Shown piece after piece: positions 8,361-18,215 of a stretch of DNA of 64,000 nt. How positions within the stretch are numbered: the stretch's first letter is position 1; each line of letters begins with the position of its first letter. The notes beneath the pieces were generated by a model. The model was not told where the DNA came from. It ran no database searches and was given only the letters and a program-made list of their open reading frames with translations. The translations under genes were made by a program, and so were the position numbers. Where the stretch lies: positions 1-64,000 of the forward strand of contig JAFGFF010000440.1 in the NCBI GenBank assembly GCA_016931075.1, read 5' to 3'. This DNA is from Pirellulales bacterium. GTDB taxonomy: Bacteria; Planctomycetota; Planctomycetia; Pirellulales; Thermoguttaceae.

Positions 8361-11300
8361 TCACTTTGCCTCGAAGGGAGAAGCAGCTCCGGCGGCCCTG
8401 GTCTTCGTGCCCGGCGGCGTTGGTTTCAATGCGGCCTTAAGACTGGCGGCCAGCAGTTTTGCTTCCTCGCGGCTGGCGCAGTCCAGGGAAATCGGATTGG
8501 TGAACGAGCCGATCATGCTTGGAAAATAATCAACGACCACGTCATCCACCAGGACGGCGAACGCGCGGCCTTGGTTGGCCTTGGAGAGTGCCGCGAGTCT
8601 TTCGATTCCCGCCGTGTCAAATTGAATCACGACTTGCGGAACGCCCTTGCTGTTCGTACCCAGTGAGCACCCCGTGATGCCCCAATCGTCGCGGCGGGCG
8701 AGCATCGTTTCACTAGGCTGGTCAAATAACAGAACGTAGCGCCGCAGGTCGCGGCCCTTGACCGTTTTGGGCGGGCCGAGCATCGGATGCGGAAGATACA
8801 GCCAGCCGTCGCGCTGGGCCGTGACGGACTCCTTCGGCGCGTCGGTGGCCAACTCGAACCAAGCCGGCAAGTCGGACTCTTCTGGCTCCACCAAGCCGGC
8901 CGGATGGATCTGCCCCGTGGACACATTGCCCACCGGGATCAACTCGGGCGGGATCGTCACCTTCGTTTTCGGCGTCCCGCCCATCACCCCGAGGTCGTCG
9001 CCGCCCACAAGGCCCATCCCGCCTGGCTGGCCCAATGCGCCGTCGCCGGCGATCTTGCTAGAAACCGTTTCAGCCGCGCTGATGCGGATTTTTTGGAGTT
9101 GGGCCTTGTCGAGCGGCCGGTCGTCGGGCATGTCCACGAGAACGAAAGGAGTGGGTTTCAACTTGGTCGGTTCGACGTTCTTTTCGCGGAAGAAATACAC
9201 CGTCGCGGGAACAAGGGGCCTCGGATCGTCGGAGACGCGGATCTCCAAGAAAGTCGAATTCCATGTCCCGCCGGTCCGCTCCTCGCGGAGTTTAGCCAAG
9301 GATTGGAAAGGCTCGCGAGGGCCGTATTTCTTCAGATCGTCGAGGGCCCACTTGATGGCCGTCTTCAGATTTTCCGTGCCCTGCGGATCGTTCGGAGCGT
9401 TGTCCGGAAAGACGACTCGGAAATCCAGCCGGCGCGCGGTCGCCTGCGCGGCAAGGCCCCCGAGCCGAACCTGCTTCGCGCCGGCTTTTCGGGCGAGATA
9501 GGCAACCCGTTGGACCTCGCCGAAGGACAGCCCGGCGACGCCCTCGATCAGGACGCTCAAGTCGGGCTGCTTCTCAAGTCGTTCGGCCACGAGCTGTCGG
9601 AAGCTCTCGGCGCCGTGGATCTTGTCGTCGACGAAGATCCGGCCCTCCGTGCGAAGGAAGGCGACCAGCCGGTTGGGCTCCTGGGGCTTGGCGCGTTGAA
9701 GCCTCCAGCGGACTTCGCCCTTCCGGAGCGATTCGCTCCGTTCGTCGGCATCGCTCGGTGGTGAAAGCGTCCCGTCGAAGAACCGGATCGTCAACCGGTC
9801 GCCGTCGAGCTTATAGACGCTCTTTGTGGTGCTATTGCTCGACCAACCCACGTCGAGATGGATCGCCTTCGGCTGGGCCCGGGGATCAATCGCATAAACG
9901 ATCCGGAAAGACGAATAATCCGTGAGATCGCCGAACTGGCTGGGTTCGATGCGGATTCTGCGATGCCCATGGAAGTACCAGCCAAAGGCATCCATGGAAT
10001 CGGTCCCGATTCGCAGGCCTACCGGAGACCGTAACGCTGGCCAACTGCCTGGCTTGGTCGACTCGGGATTCTCGGGCGGGCCCTGTTCGACGGCCAACAT
10101 GTTCCATTTGCCCTGGATGGCGGTTTCGTCCGGGTGAGGCCCCTTTGTGGGAATCCATTTGAGGACGATCAACTGTTGCCCTGTTCCCAATTCGGCCCAG
10201 AACGCCTCCGGCCGCTTGGTTTTCTTATCAGTTGCGTCAACCAGGCAGATGGTCAGCCGGTCGCCTTCGAGTTTGCAGATGCCGCGCTGGAGGAACCCCG
10301 GAATGACTCGCTCGTCGTTCTGGAAGTCGATCGGCGTGGGCCGAAGGTCCGTATTGACGCGATACTCGCCCGTGCGGAACACGGTTTTAGGACCAAACAC
10401 CTTCAGTTTCGAGTCGCTGATGAGGATCTTCGTTCCCTTGACCAGTTCCTCCCGCGTGGTCGTCGCGTCGTGGCTCGCCACCAGATTGGCCCTCGAAGTC
10501 ACGTCCCCGTTGTCGGTCAGGCTGACGACCTGCCAGAGCCCCTTGAGGGCATCGCCGTCCTTGAGGGGAACGACCGCGGAAGCGACCGCCGGGTCGACCG
10601 AAGCATACGCGGGTGGTTCGAGCGGCGCGCCGATCACTCGGCCGGGCGGCGTCGGCGTCGGCCCCGTGGGCGGAATCTTCGGCGCGGACGAAGACACCCG
10701 CGTCAATTCAAGGAGCGCTTGCGCGTTCTTGCCGGTGGATGAAAACTCGGTCGGACGCGGTTTTCCCGGCTTGGGAACTGGCTCGGAAAGACACAGCCGC
10801 AAACGATTGCCGTGAAGATCGTAAATCCCGGCGACCGTCATGTCTGTGTCGATGACGATATTGATGTGCTTCGGCTTCTTCGAGGGGTCGAGCGTGTAGG
10901 AGTGGAACTCATAGCTTCCGACGGACGTATTCCACAAGCCAAGGGTCGTCGCGTCGATGAGCGCCTGGCTGCCGGCGTAGTCCTCCGCCGTGACGTCGCG
11001 TCCTTCGTGAACCGCCTTGACGACCCTCCACGTCCCGACGATCGCCTTGCTGTCCGGTTTGGCCGGCGGCTTCGTGCGCGAGAGAACCAACTCGAACTGA
11101 TTTCGCGTCAGTTCGGCGTCGAACGAGGGAGTCCGGTGGAACATCGGCGTCGACACGTCGGGATCCGGATTGGAGAATGTTCCAATGTCCGCGCGGAGCG
11201 TCAGTTGCTCCCCGTCGAGGCGGTAGACGCAGCGAAGCCCGGAGATAGAGATGCCGCTGACGCTCAGCCCGTTGAAAACTTCGGGGGGGCTCAGCGCGAT

Positions 11301-14300
11301 GGTCCCGGGCCGGCTCAGCGGGTTGATCGCGCACTCCATCGGCGGCGACGTGAACAACGGCCCGGTGAGCACGCTGACATGCTTCCCCAGCGCCAGCCCG
11401 TCGATTTCGCTCACAAGCCCCAGGCAATCTTTCTGACTTTCCGGCTCTCTCGGGTCGGGAATCCGCCCACACGTCCCGCGGACCACGTACCACCGGCCGA
11501 GTATCGCCTTTTCGTCCGGGTGAGCCTGGACGGGGCCAGTCCGGCGAAGCACGATCCGTTCGTTCGGCCTATCGTTGACTCCAGGCCGGAAACCCAGCGG
11601 CAGGCCGACGAACAGGGAGAGCGTCAGTTCGTCCCCCTGCCGTTTGCAGGCGCCCGAGAGTCGCTCCTCGTCCAACCGCGAGGGCGCGACGTCAATCCAC
11701 GTTGGCGACCTGTCGGCGTCGAGCCGATACCGCATGGCCCTGGCCGGCAAACGGTCGCTCCAGACCGTCATCCGATCTTCCGTGATGACGACCCGAGCCG
11801 CCTTGAAAACCTTTTCCGCCGTCGGCAGCGGACGGTCCGCGTCGCCCAGATCGGCCCCCGGCGTGATTTCGTAAGTTCCCAGCACATGCGACGTGCCCGC
11901 CTTGTCCGTATCGCATCGCACCACCTTCCACTCGCCCTCGATCGACGTCTCGCGCGGCGGATTGGCTTGAGCCTGCGCCGCCCCCGGCGGTCCGCCGGTC
12001 GCCGCGGAATCGCCGGCTGGCAAGGGCCGCGGGAGAAACAAAACACTCACCGGATCTGGCACGGACGGGGAAACACGTTCCAACTCGAACAGGAGGTTTC
12101 CGCCCTTTTCGTCCGACGAAAACCGGGTCGGACGAGGCTTTCCAGGCTTCGGAACGCACAGCCGCAACCGGTCGCCCTGGAGGTCGTAGATTGCCGGCGT
12201 AGCCACCGCGTTGTTGGTGATCGTGTCGATATGCTTCGGCTTTCGCGTGGGATCAAGCGAGTAAGCGGAAATTTCCCCGTCGCTGTGTCTCATGCCGTCC
12301 TTCCAGAAACGAATGATCTTCGAGTCGACGATCATGCCCGCGTCGGAAAAATCCTGAGCGGTGACGTCGCGGCCTCCGTCGAACGCCTTGACGATTTTCC
12401 ATGTTCCGACAATCGCCTCCCGGTCGGGCTTCGGCGCGCGGGTCAAGACCCATTCGTACTGGCCCTTGCTCAACGGCGCGTCGAAGGCCAAGGGCGGGCT
12501 GTCGGACGAGGCGGCTCTTCCGTCCGATGGCAAGGAGAAACGAAGCGTCAACCGGTCGTCCTGAATCCGGTAGATCCCGCTGAAGGGCCCCCCAATGCCG
12601 GTAGGAGAGTTCAGCGTGCTCAGGCCTGTCAGGGTCAGACAAAATCGGCCGGGTGCGGCCAGCGGATTGAACGCGACTCGCCCTCCGGCCAGTTCGACGA
12701 CCAGCGGCGTCGCCGGCGCGGCGGGAGTCTTGGCCGATTCCTTCTCCGCTGACGCTCCCACGGTTGACGATTCAGGGACAGGTCCGTTCATTTGGAACGT
12801 CAATCGCCCGAGCGTGATTTCCTTCACCGCGGGAAGAAATTCCTCGACGGGAAAGGTTCCTCCCCAAAAGCCGGCGTGTTTGCTCTGAGTCGGCGACAGA
12901 AGCACGCTCCACCCGTGCGAGGGCTCCTTGGAAGAAGCGAAGCTGGCTACGCGCCATTTCCCCTGGAGGGCCTTGATGTCGGGATGCACCTTGGCCGGGC
13001 CAAGACGCCGCAAGACGATCAACTCGCGCGACGAGCCCATCTCCGGCCAGAACTCGGTCGGGCGGTGTGTTTTTCCGTCCGGGCCTGCGTCGTAACTCAC
13101 GCAGAGCGTCAGCCGGTCGCCCTCGCGCTTGCAGATGCCCAGGGTCCCGTCGTAGTAGTCCAGATCGATCAGCATGGGCGAGGCATCGGGCTTGAGCCGA
13201 TATCGGGCGTTGAAAAACTGGCCGTTCTGGCTGCCCAGGACTTGGAAGGCGTCCTTGTCGATCACAATCCGGCTGCTCTTGAAAAGCTGCTCGCGCGTCG
13301 GGTTGTTGTACGTCTCGGGCATGCCTTCCATGCGATACAAGCCCAGAAATTGTGAGTAGTACGGGTTGGCCGTCTGAAGATCGACGACTTCCCACGTGCC
13401 CTCGATCGAAGTGGTCGAGTCGGGCGATCGGGACGCGTCGGTCGGAGACGGCTCGTCCGGTTTGACCGGGGCCCCTTCGCGGGAGAGGACCAACTCGTAT
13501 TGGCCCACGCGCAACGGCGCATCGAAAGCCAGCGCCTGATATAAATCGAGGAAGAGTTGGCTTCCCGCGTTTGCCACGACGAAGCGAAACGTCAACCGAT
13601 CGCCTTCGATCCGGTAGATCCCGTTCAGCGAGCCTGGTCCTGGTCCCATCCCGACGCTGAGCGAGAACCGGCCGCCAGGGACAAGCTCGAACCTTCCGGA
13701 CCGAGTCAGGGGATTCATCCTCAGGGTTCCCGCCATCAATTCGCCGGGCGACGATTTCGTCGGGGCGCTCGGAGCCTCGTCTTCCTTTTGCTTTTCCTTC
13801 TGCTTCTGCCTCTTCAACATTTTCGATTCGTTCGACGGCTCTTCCAGCGCCCCGACCATGCTGAAGGCCCGCTGATCGAAGTGGATTTCCTTCACCGAGG
13901 AAAGGTACTGATCCGTGCGCCAAGTCCCTCCCCAGAGAGGTCCAACGAATCTGCCAGGCTGGAATCCGCCCGGCTGATCAGGATCGAACTGCCCGACACT
14001 CACGCAACTTTGTTCATCGACTTCCTTGTTGCGAGTGAAACTCACGACGCGCCATTTGCCCTGGAGGGCCAACTGATCGGGATGGGTTTCGACCGGCCCG
14101 ACTCGTCGCAGGACGATCAACTCGCGAAAGGAGCCAACTTCCGGCCAAAACTCCGTCGGGCGGGACCTAACCGTGTTTTGCGTCGGCTGTTGCCATGTCG
14201 TACCGAAACAAAGCGTCAGACGGTCGCCCTCGCGTTTGCAAATGCCCAAGGTTCCGCCGTTGTAGTCGAGATCGATCAGCATCGGCGAGGCGTCGGGCTT

Positions 14301-16169
14301 GAGTCGATATTGGGTGTCGAAAAACTGGCTGTTTTCACCACCGAGGATCCGGAAAGAATCCTTGTCGATAATAACCCGAGTGTTCTTGAGAAGTTGTTCG
14401 TGTATCGGGATGCCGGGTATATGCGTCTCCGGCCTGCCCTCCACGCGATACAATCCGAAGAATTGCGAATTGCCCGGATCCGCGGTCTGGAGATCGACGA
14501 CTTCCCACATGCCTTCGATCGAGCGTGACGAGTCCGGCGAAGGCGACGCGTCGGTTGGAGTGCCTGGCGATCTTACTTCGATCCTCTCGGGACCGAATGT
14601 CATGTTCGTGCCGTTCTGGACGTTCATGGTCACCTTCTGGCCGTTGCGGTAGACGGTGATCAGGATGCCGAACGACAGGCCGATCGCGCCGAAGAAGAAG
14701 GCGGTGGCCACCAGCGCCGCGATCCATCTACGACGACCGCCCGAGGCGGACGGAAGGGGCGCCGGGGCGGGCTGGGTCGCCTCGGCTCGGCGCAACAGCC
14801 CGGGCAGGTCGTGGCCCTTCGTGTACAGTTCGAGCGCGGCGGCCACGTCGGCCGGGGTCGAGGGTCGGGCGTCGGGCGATTTCGAGAGCATCCGGTTCAA
14901 CAACGCGACCAGGCCACGCGGAAGGTCGGGCGCCGACTCGTCGATCGGCGGGACGGGCCGGTCGGCATGGGCGGCCATCTTCTCGAGCGTGCCCCGGCAG
15001 TCGGTCCGGTCGAACGGGGCCGTGCCGCACAGCAACTTGTAGAGCGTGCAGCCCAGGCTGTAGATGTCCGCCCGGATATCGACCGCCCGACTGTTGTCGG
15101 CTTGCTCCGGGGCCATGTAGTCAGCCGTGCCCATGATCTGGTTCGTCGCCGTCAGGTCGACCGGCCAGGGGGTCTCGACCTCGGCGTTGGATGGAGACGT
15201 GCTCGCGCCGTCGGACTTTGAAAGATCGGGGGGAGAACCAGCCTGATTCAGGTCGCTCTGCCCCCCGCCCGTTCCCTCGGAGATTGAAGGAGAGAGAGCG
15301 TCCTCGTCCCGGACGTCGTCCGGCTGGGGATGGGTTGTCGAGGAACGCTCACTTCGGTTCGCCTCCAAAGAGGAACGGTGATTGGGAGGATCATCTTGGT
15401 TTGTTTCAGAGGTCTTGGGAGACTCGGCCAGTCGGGCCAGGCCCAAGTCGAGGATCATGAGCTCGCCCGAGCGAGTGAGCATCAGATTCGACGGCTTGAC
15501 GTCGCGGTGGACCAGGCCGTACTGATGGGCGTAGTCCAGCCCGAGGGCCGCCTGGCGGATCAGTTCGCACGCGTCGGCCGTTCGCAGCGGGCCCACGCGT
15601 TGCGAGAGCCGGCCCAGGTCCATGCCGTCGACGTGCTCCATGACCAGCACGGGCGTGCCGTCGATCTCGCGGGCGTCGAAGGCGTGGACGATCGCCGGGT
15701 GGTCGAGCCGGCCGATGGCCTTCATCTCGCGTTCGAATCGGGCAACCGCCTGCGGGTCGTGCATCCGGTGCTTGGCGATCACCTTCAGCGCGACGATCCG
15801 GTCGAGCTTGGTGTGCAGCGCCTTGTAGACCGTGCCCATGCCGCCCCGGCCAAGCCGCGCGAGCAGCCGGTACTCGCCCAGCGTGCCCAGGGCCAGCGAT
15901 TCGGCCGTGCCCTCCGCGGGACGTCCGGCCACGGCCTTCGCCCGGGCCAGCGCCTCGTCCAGATGCGACTCGGCCGCCAGGGGATCGTCGTCATCGGCCC
16001 AACGAAGCTTCCCGACGAGCGTGTCTTCATCCTCGTCGAGCGTGGCCAACAAGGCCTGGCAGGTCGAATCGCCGTCGATCTGTTCGGCCACCCGTTCGGA
16101 ATCCTCGTCCGAGAGCCGGCCCAGTGCATAGGCCAACAGTTTCTCGCGATCGGGGGGATTGAGAGACAT
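8361..16169 (-). CDS. Giant membrane serine/threonine kinase with ten TIGR03067-like repeats and ExbD-like and SecD-like C-terminal domains
   Basis: 2602 residues from the ATG at 16169, which has AGAGGAG upstream; a start 27 bases further out is less likely. Residues 1-60 resemble an anti-sigma-type N-terminal domain without zinc ligands (LLAYALGRLSDEDSERVAE). The kinase domain is about 100-455: GRGGMG 108-113, K129, HRDVKPSN with D223, DLG 241-243 in place of DFG, and APE 353-355. An insert of about 90 Ser/Pro/Asp-rich residues (250-340) lies in the activation segment. One helix is at 482-505. Outside the membrane come ten repeats of the TIGR03067 type (xxGxWxVV ... GDRLTLC/R), then an ExbD/TolR-like segment (DDKIHGAESFRQLVAERL, SFGEVQRVAYLARKAG) and a C-terminal SecD P1-head-like segment (FDTAGIERLAALSKANQGR, SREEAKLLAASLKA). 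The ECF sigma factor gene lies just upstream on the same strand. Proposed role: signalling from envelope to transcription. Confidence 0.92.
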   Translation of the reverse strand: MSLNPPDREKLLAYALGRLSDEDSERVAEQIDGDSTCQALLATLDEDEDTLVGKLRWADDDDPLAAESHLDEALARAKAVAGRPAEGTAESLALGTLGEYRLLARLGRGGMGTVYKALHTKLDRIVALKVIAKHRMHDPQAVARFEREMKAIGRLDHPAIVHAFDAREIDGTPVLVMEHVDGMDLGRLSQRVGPLRTADACELIRQAALGLDYAHQYGLVHRDVKPSNLMLTRSGELMILDLGLARLAESPKTSETNQDDPPNHRSSLEANRSERSSTTHPQPDDVRDEDALSPSISEGTGGGQSDLNQAGSPPDLSKSDGASTSPSNAEVETPWPVDLTATNQIMGTADYMAPEQADNSRAVDIRADIYSLGCTLYKLLCGTAPFDRTDCRGTLEKMAAHADRPVPPIDESAPDLPRGLVALLNRMLSKSPDARPSTPADVAAALELYTKGHDLPGLLRRAEATQPAPAPLPSASGGRRRWIAALVATAFFFGAIGLSFGILITVYRNGQKVTMNVQNGTNMTFGPERIEVRSPGTPTDASPSPDSSRSIEGMWEVVDLQTADPGNSQFFGLYRVEGRPETHIPGIPIHEQLLKNTRVIIDKDSFRILGGENSQFFDTQYRLKPDASPMLIDLDYNGGTLGICKREGDRLTLCFGTTWQQPTQNTVRSRPTEFWPEVGSFRELIVLRRVGPVETHPDQLALQGKWRVVSFTRNKEVDEQSCVSVGQFDPDQPGGFQPGRFVGPLWGGTWRTDQYLSSVKEIHFDQRAFSMVGALEEPSNESKMLKRQKQKEKQKEDEAPSAPTKSSPGELMAGTLRMNPLTRSGRFELVPGGRFSLSVGMGPGPGSLNGIYRIEGDRLTFRFVVANAGSQLFLDLYQALAFDAPLRVGQYELVLSREGAPVKPDEPSPTDASRSPDSTTSIEGTWEVVDLQTANPYYSQFLGLYRMEGMPETYNNPTREQLFKSSRIVIDKDAFQVLGSQNGQFFNARYRLKPDASPMLIDLDYYDGTLGICKREGDRLTLCVSYDAGPDGKTHRPTEFWPEMGSSRELIVLRRLGPAKVHPDIKALQGKWRVASFASSKEPSHGWSVLLSPTQSKHAGFWGGTFPVEEFLPAVKEITLGRLTFQMNGPVPESSTVGASAEKESAKTPAAPATPLVVELAGGRVAFNPLAAPGRFCLTLTGLSTLNSPTGIGGPFSGIYRIQDDRLTLRFSLPSDGRAASSDSPPLAFDAPLSKGQYEWVLTRAPKPDREAIVGTWKIVKAFDGGRDVTAQDFSDAGMIVDSKIIRFWKDGMRHSDGEISAYSLDPTRKPKHIDTITNNAVATPAIYDLQGDRLRLCVPKPGKPRPTRFSSDEKGGNLLFELERVSPSVPDPVSVLFLPRPLPAGDSAATGGPPGAAQAQANPPRETSIEGEWKVVRCDTDKAGTSHVLGTYEITPGADLGDADRPLPTAEKVFKAARVVITEDRMTVWSDRLPARAMRYRLDADRSPTWIDVAPSRLDEERLSGACKRQGDELTLSLFVGLPLGFRPGVNDRPNERIVLRRTGPVQAHPDEKAILGRWYVVRGTCGRIPDPREPESQKDCLGLVSEIDGLALGKHVSVLTGPLFTSPPMECAINPLSRPGTIALSPPEVFNGLSVSGISISGLRCVYRLDGEQLTLRADIGTFSNPDPDVSTPMFHRTPSFDAELTRNQFELVLSRTKPPAKPDSKAIVGTWRVVKAVHEGRDVTAEDYAGSQALIDATTLGLWNTSVGSYEFHSYTLDPSKKPKHINIVIDTDMTVAGIYDLHGNRLRLCLSEPVPKPGKPRPTEFSSTGKNAQALLELTRVSSSAPKIPPTGPTPTPPGRVIGAPLEPPAYASVDPAVASAVVPLKDGDALKGLWQVVSLTDNGDVTSRANLVASHDATTTREELVKGTKILISDSKLKVFGPKTVFRTGEYRVNTDLRPTPIDFQNDERVIPGFLQRGICKLEGDRLTICLVDATDKKTKRPEAFWAELGTGQQLIVLKWIPTKGPHPDETAIQGKWNMLAVEQGPPENPESTKPGSWPALRSPVGLRIGTDSMDAFGWYFHGHRRIRIEPSQFGDLTDYSSFRIVYAIDPRAQPKAIHLDVGWSSNSTTKSVYKLDGDRLTIRFFDGTLSPPSDADERSESLRKGEVRWRLQRAKPQEPNRLVAFLRTEGRIFVDDKIHGAESFRQLVAERLEKQPDLSVLIEGVAGLSFGEVQRVAYLARKAGAKQVRLGGLAAQATARRLDFRVVFPDNAPNDPQGTENLKTAIKWALDDLKKYGPREPFQSLAKLREERTGGTWNSTFLEIRVSDDPRPLVPATVYFFREKNVEPTKLKPTPFVLVDMPDDRPLDKAQLQKIRISAAETVSSKIAGDGALGQPGGMGLVGGDDLGVMGGTPKTKVTIPPELIPVGNVSTGQIHPAGLVEPEESDLPAWFELATDAPKESVTAQRDGWLYLPHPMLGPPKTVKGRDLRRYVLLFDQPSETMLARRDDWGITGCSLGTNSKGVPQVVIQFDTAGIERLAALSKANQGRAFAVLVDDVVVDYFPSMIGSFTNPISLDCASREEAKLLAASLKAALKPTPPGTKTRAAGAASPFEAK

Positions 16170-16319
16170 GATTGTTCTCCTCTGATCGGGGGGCATTGCC
16201 GTTGGGCGCCAGGACCGGCGAACCAGGACGTTGGCGTCAGCCTGTCAGTAGAGAGAACGTCACGGGTTGACACGAGTTGGCCTTGGACTCAGTACGGGAA
16301 CTGAGAATGCCCACCTTTA

Positions 16320-16356
16320 CCCCCGGCCCCTCTCCCAGAGGGAGAGGGGAGGTGAG
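16320..16356. repeat. Dispersed palindromic repeat, copy 2
   Basis: CCCCCGGCCCCTCTCCCAGA followed by GGGAGAGGGGAGGTGAG. The CCCCTCTCCC/GGGAGAGGGG arms give a stem of about 10 bp. It touches the stop codon of the ECF sigma gene and separates it from the giant kinase gene, so it sits between two genes that are probably functionally coupled, as copy 1 does. Confidence 0.75.
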
Positions 16357-16980
16357 CTAACCCAAGAGCCCGCCGAGTTCGCGGCGGAGGCGGCGTAGGA
16401 CACGGCTTTTAGCCTTGTAGACGGCGGCCAGGGTCATGCCCAGTTCGTCGGCCACGTCGGAAGGGGGGCGGCCGTCGACCGTGGTTCGCCAAAAAGCCTC
16501 CCAAGTGCGGTTCTCGAACTCGGCCCGGACCAACTCGAGACCACGTCGCGGGAGCGACCGCTCGGCCTCGGCGATTTCGGAGGGCTCGATCGGCTCGGGC
16601 ATCTGCTCGATCTGCTGCCGAGCATCGGTGCCGCCGAACGCTTGAGGATGGCGGCCCTGGCGGCGGAAGTGGTCGCGGATCTTGTTCCGCGTGATCGTGG
16701 CCAACCAGGCCGTGAAGCTGCCTTGCCCGTTGCGGCGAAAACCTTGCACGTGCGTGGCGACCGCGGCAAACACCTCCTGAACCAGATCGGCCGTGTCCTC
16801 CGGGCCCACGCCCCAGCGTCGACACCAACGGTAGACGCTCGGACCGTACAGATCGACCAGCCGCTCCCACGCCTCGGGCCGCTGAGCTTGCACGCGTTCC
16901 AACAGGGTCGACGAGATCGAACCGGGCTGGCCACCGGGCGATCGGTCGGAGGAGGAGACGGGCTGGGGGGCGGGGACCAT
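16357..16980 (-). CDS. ECF-type RNA polymerase sigma factor (sigma-70 family)
   Basis: About 207 residues from the ATG at 16980; an upstream TTG at 16992 is possible. Sigma-2 lies around residues 30-105 (WERLVDLYGPSVYRWCRRWG, DTADLVQEVFAAV, FTAWLATITRNKIRDHFRR) and sigma-4 at the end (TVDGRPPSDVADELGMTLAAVYKAKSR). Sigma-3 is absent, as expected for ECF factors. It directs RNA polymerase to a regulon that cannot be named. It precedes the giant kinase on the same strand with 187 bases between them, and the kinase has an anti-sigma-like N-terminal segment. Planctomycetes are known for ECF factors linked to serine/threonine kinases, so kinase-controlled release or phosphorylation is likely. Confidence 0.92.
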   Translation of the reverse strand: MVPAPQPVSSSDRSPGGQPGSISSTLLERVQAQRPEAWERLVDLYGPSVYRWCRRWGVGPEDTADLVQEVFAAVATHVQGFRRNGQGSFTAWLATITRNKIRDHFRRQGRHPQAFGGTDARQQIEQMPEPIEPSEIAEAERSLPRRGLELVRAEFENRTWEAFWRTTVDGRPPSDVADELGMTLAAVYKAKSRVLRRLRRELGGLLG

Positions 16981-17183
16981 CAACACACCCAAGAATTGAG
17001 ACCGTGAGCACGTCGAGACTGCGGATTAGACTTCGGGTCTCGATCCGTTCCGTCCTCCATCCTACCAAGGCGGGGCGAAGATGGCCAGACTCGCGGGGTC
17101 GGGCGGAGAAGGCCGGGCCTTTGACTTGGGACCTCCAGGTGAGTATGGTTATCTGCTTGCGCCAGCCTGCGGAAAGAGGCTGA

Positions 17184-18215
17184 ATGGCGCCTACGTCCCA
17201 CCTCACCGCATCCCGGTCTCCAGCCGTGGTTCAAGATCTCCAGGCTATTGACGTTGCACATCGTGCCCCGCCGGTCGGCTCACTCGTTTGGGGGACCGCC
17301 TGCTGCACGGTCGCCGCGTTAGGCTACGCTTGTTCCAACGTTTGTCTCCGGAACCAGGCCACCGTGTCCGATCCCGCGTGGGTGACTTGCATCAAGGGAT
17401 CGGTTTCGATGGTGGCCATTGGTCCCTGGGTGATCTATCGATCTTGGGTGGGGCGGTCGGTGCTGCCACGGGGGCGGACGCTCGTGTTGCTGCTGTTGGG
17501 ATCGGCCTTCGCCCAATTTGGAGGAAATCTGGGTTTTCAGTACGCGCTGGGAACCGTCGGTCTGGCCGTGACCATCTCGGCCGCATTCGGCACGATGTTG
17601 GTGTCCAGCGCGATCCTGGGCCGATTGGTGTTGGTCGAAAGACTTTCTCGACAGTCCATTTTGGCCGTGACCCTTTCAGTCGGAGCCGTATGCCTGCTTG
17701 GGCTGGGCTCGGCTACGGGAAGTAAACCGGCTGTGGACGCATCGCTGGCCAAATGGCAGATCGTCCTGGGATTGGCGACCGCCTGTGTGTCGGGCGTCGC
17801 CTATGCCACCATGGCCCTGGTGATCCGCTCGGTCGTGTCTAAGTCGACCTCGACCGTGGTCGTCGTCTTTATTAGCACCACTTTAGGGGCCGTTTTCCTT
17901 GGTGCTCTGAGCCTCGCGAGGCTTGGCCCAGAGGGCATCTTGGCTACCAACTCAGGTGACTTGGGCATCATGCTCACGGCCGGCGGATTCAACCTGGTGG
18001 CCTTCCTTGCCCTGGTCAAGGGGTTACAGCTCACAACTCTCCTCCACGCCAATGTCGTCAATGCATCACAAGTCGCCCTGTGCGCCACTGCCGGTATTGC
18101 CCTTTTTGGGGAATCTGCACGACTAGCCGTCGTCGGGGGTGTAGTCCTAACGATTGTAGCGGTCGTACTGGTTGATCGGCCTGACGACGCGCGAGAAGAC
18201 GCTGCACGGGAATAG
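17184..18215 (+). CDS. EamA/DMT-superfamily transporter
   Basis: 343 residues with about ten hydrophobic helices arranged as two homologous halves: the first starts at SLVWGTACCTVAALGYACSN, the second around WQIVLGLATACVSGVAYATM. This layout is typical of drug/metabolite-transporter permeases of the inner membrane, which export small metabolites or amino acids. The substrate cannot be inferred. The first 30 residues are polar. It is divergent from the sigma factor gene across about 200 bases that must hold both promoters, and it stands alone, with a long gap after it. Confidence 0.85.
   Translation: MAPTSHLTASRSPAVVQDLQAIDVAHRAPPVGSLVWGTACCTVAALGYACSNVCLRNQATVSDPAWVTCIKGSVSMVAIGPWVIYRSWVGRSVLPRGRTLVLLLLGSAFAQFGGNLGFQYALGTVGLAVTISAAFGTMLVSSAILGRLVLVERLSRQSILAVTLSVGAVCLLGLGSATGSKPAVDASLAKWQIVLGLATACVSGVAYATMALVIRSVVSKSTSTVVVVFISTTLGAVFLGALSLARLGPEGILATNSGDLGIMLTAGGFNLVAFLALVKGLQLTTLLHANVVNASQVALCATAGIALFGESARLAVVGGVVLTIVAVVLVDRPDDAREDAARE

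Noticed and set aside
10812-12752. 646-codon plus-strand frame inside the giant kinase gene
   Set aside because: Mirror of the TIGR03067-like repeats; Arg/Val-rich text without features.
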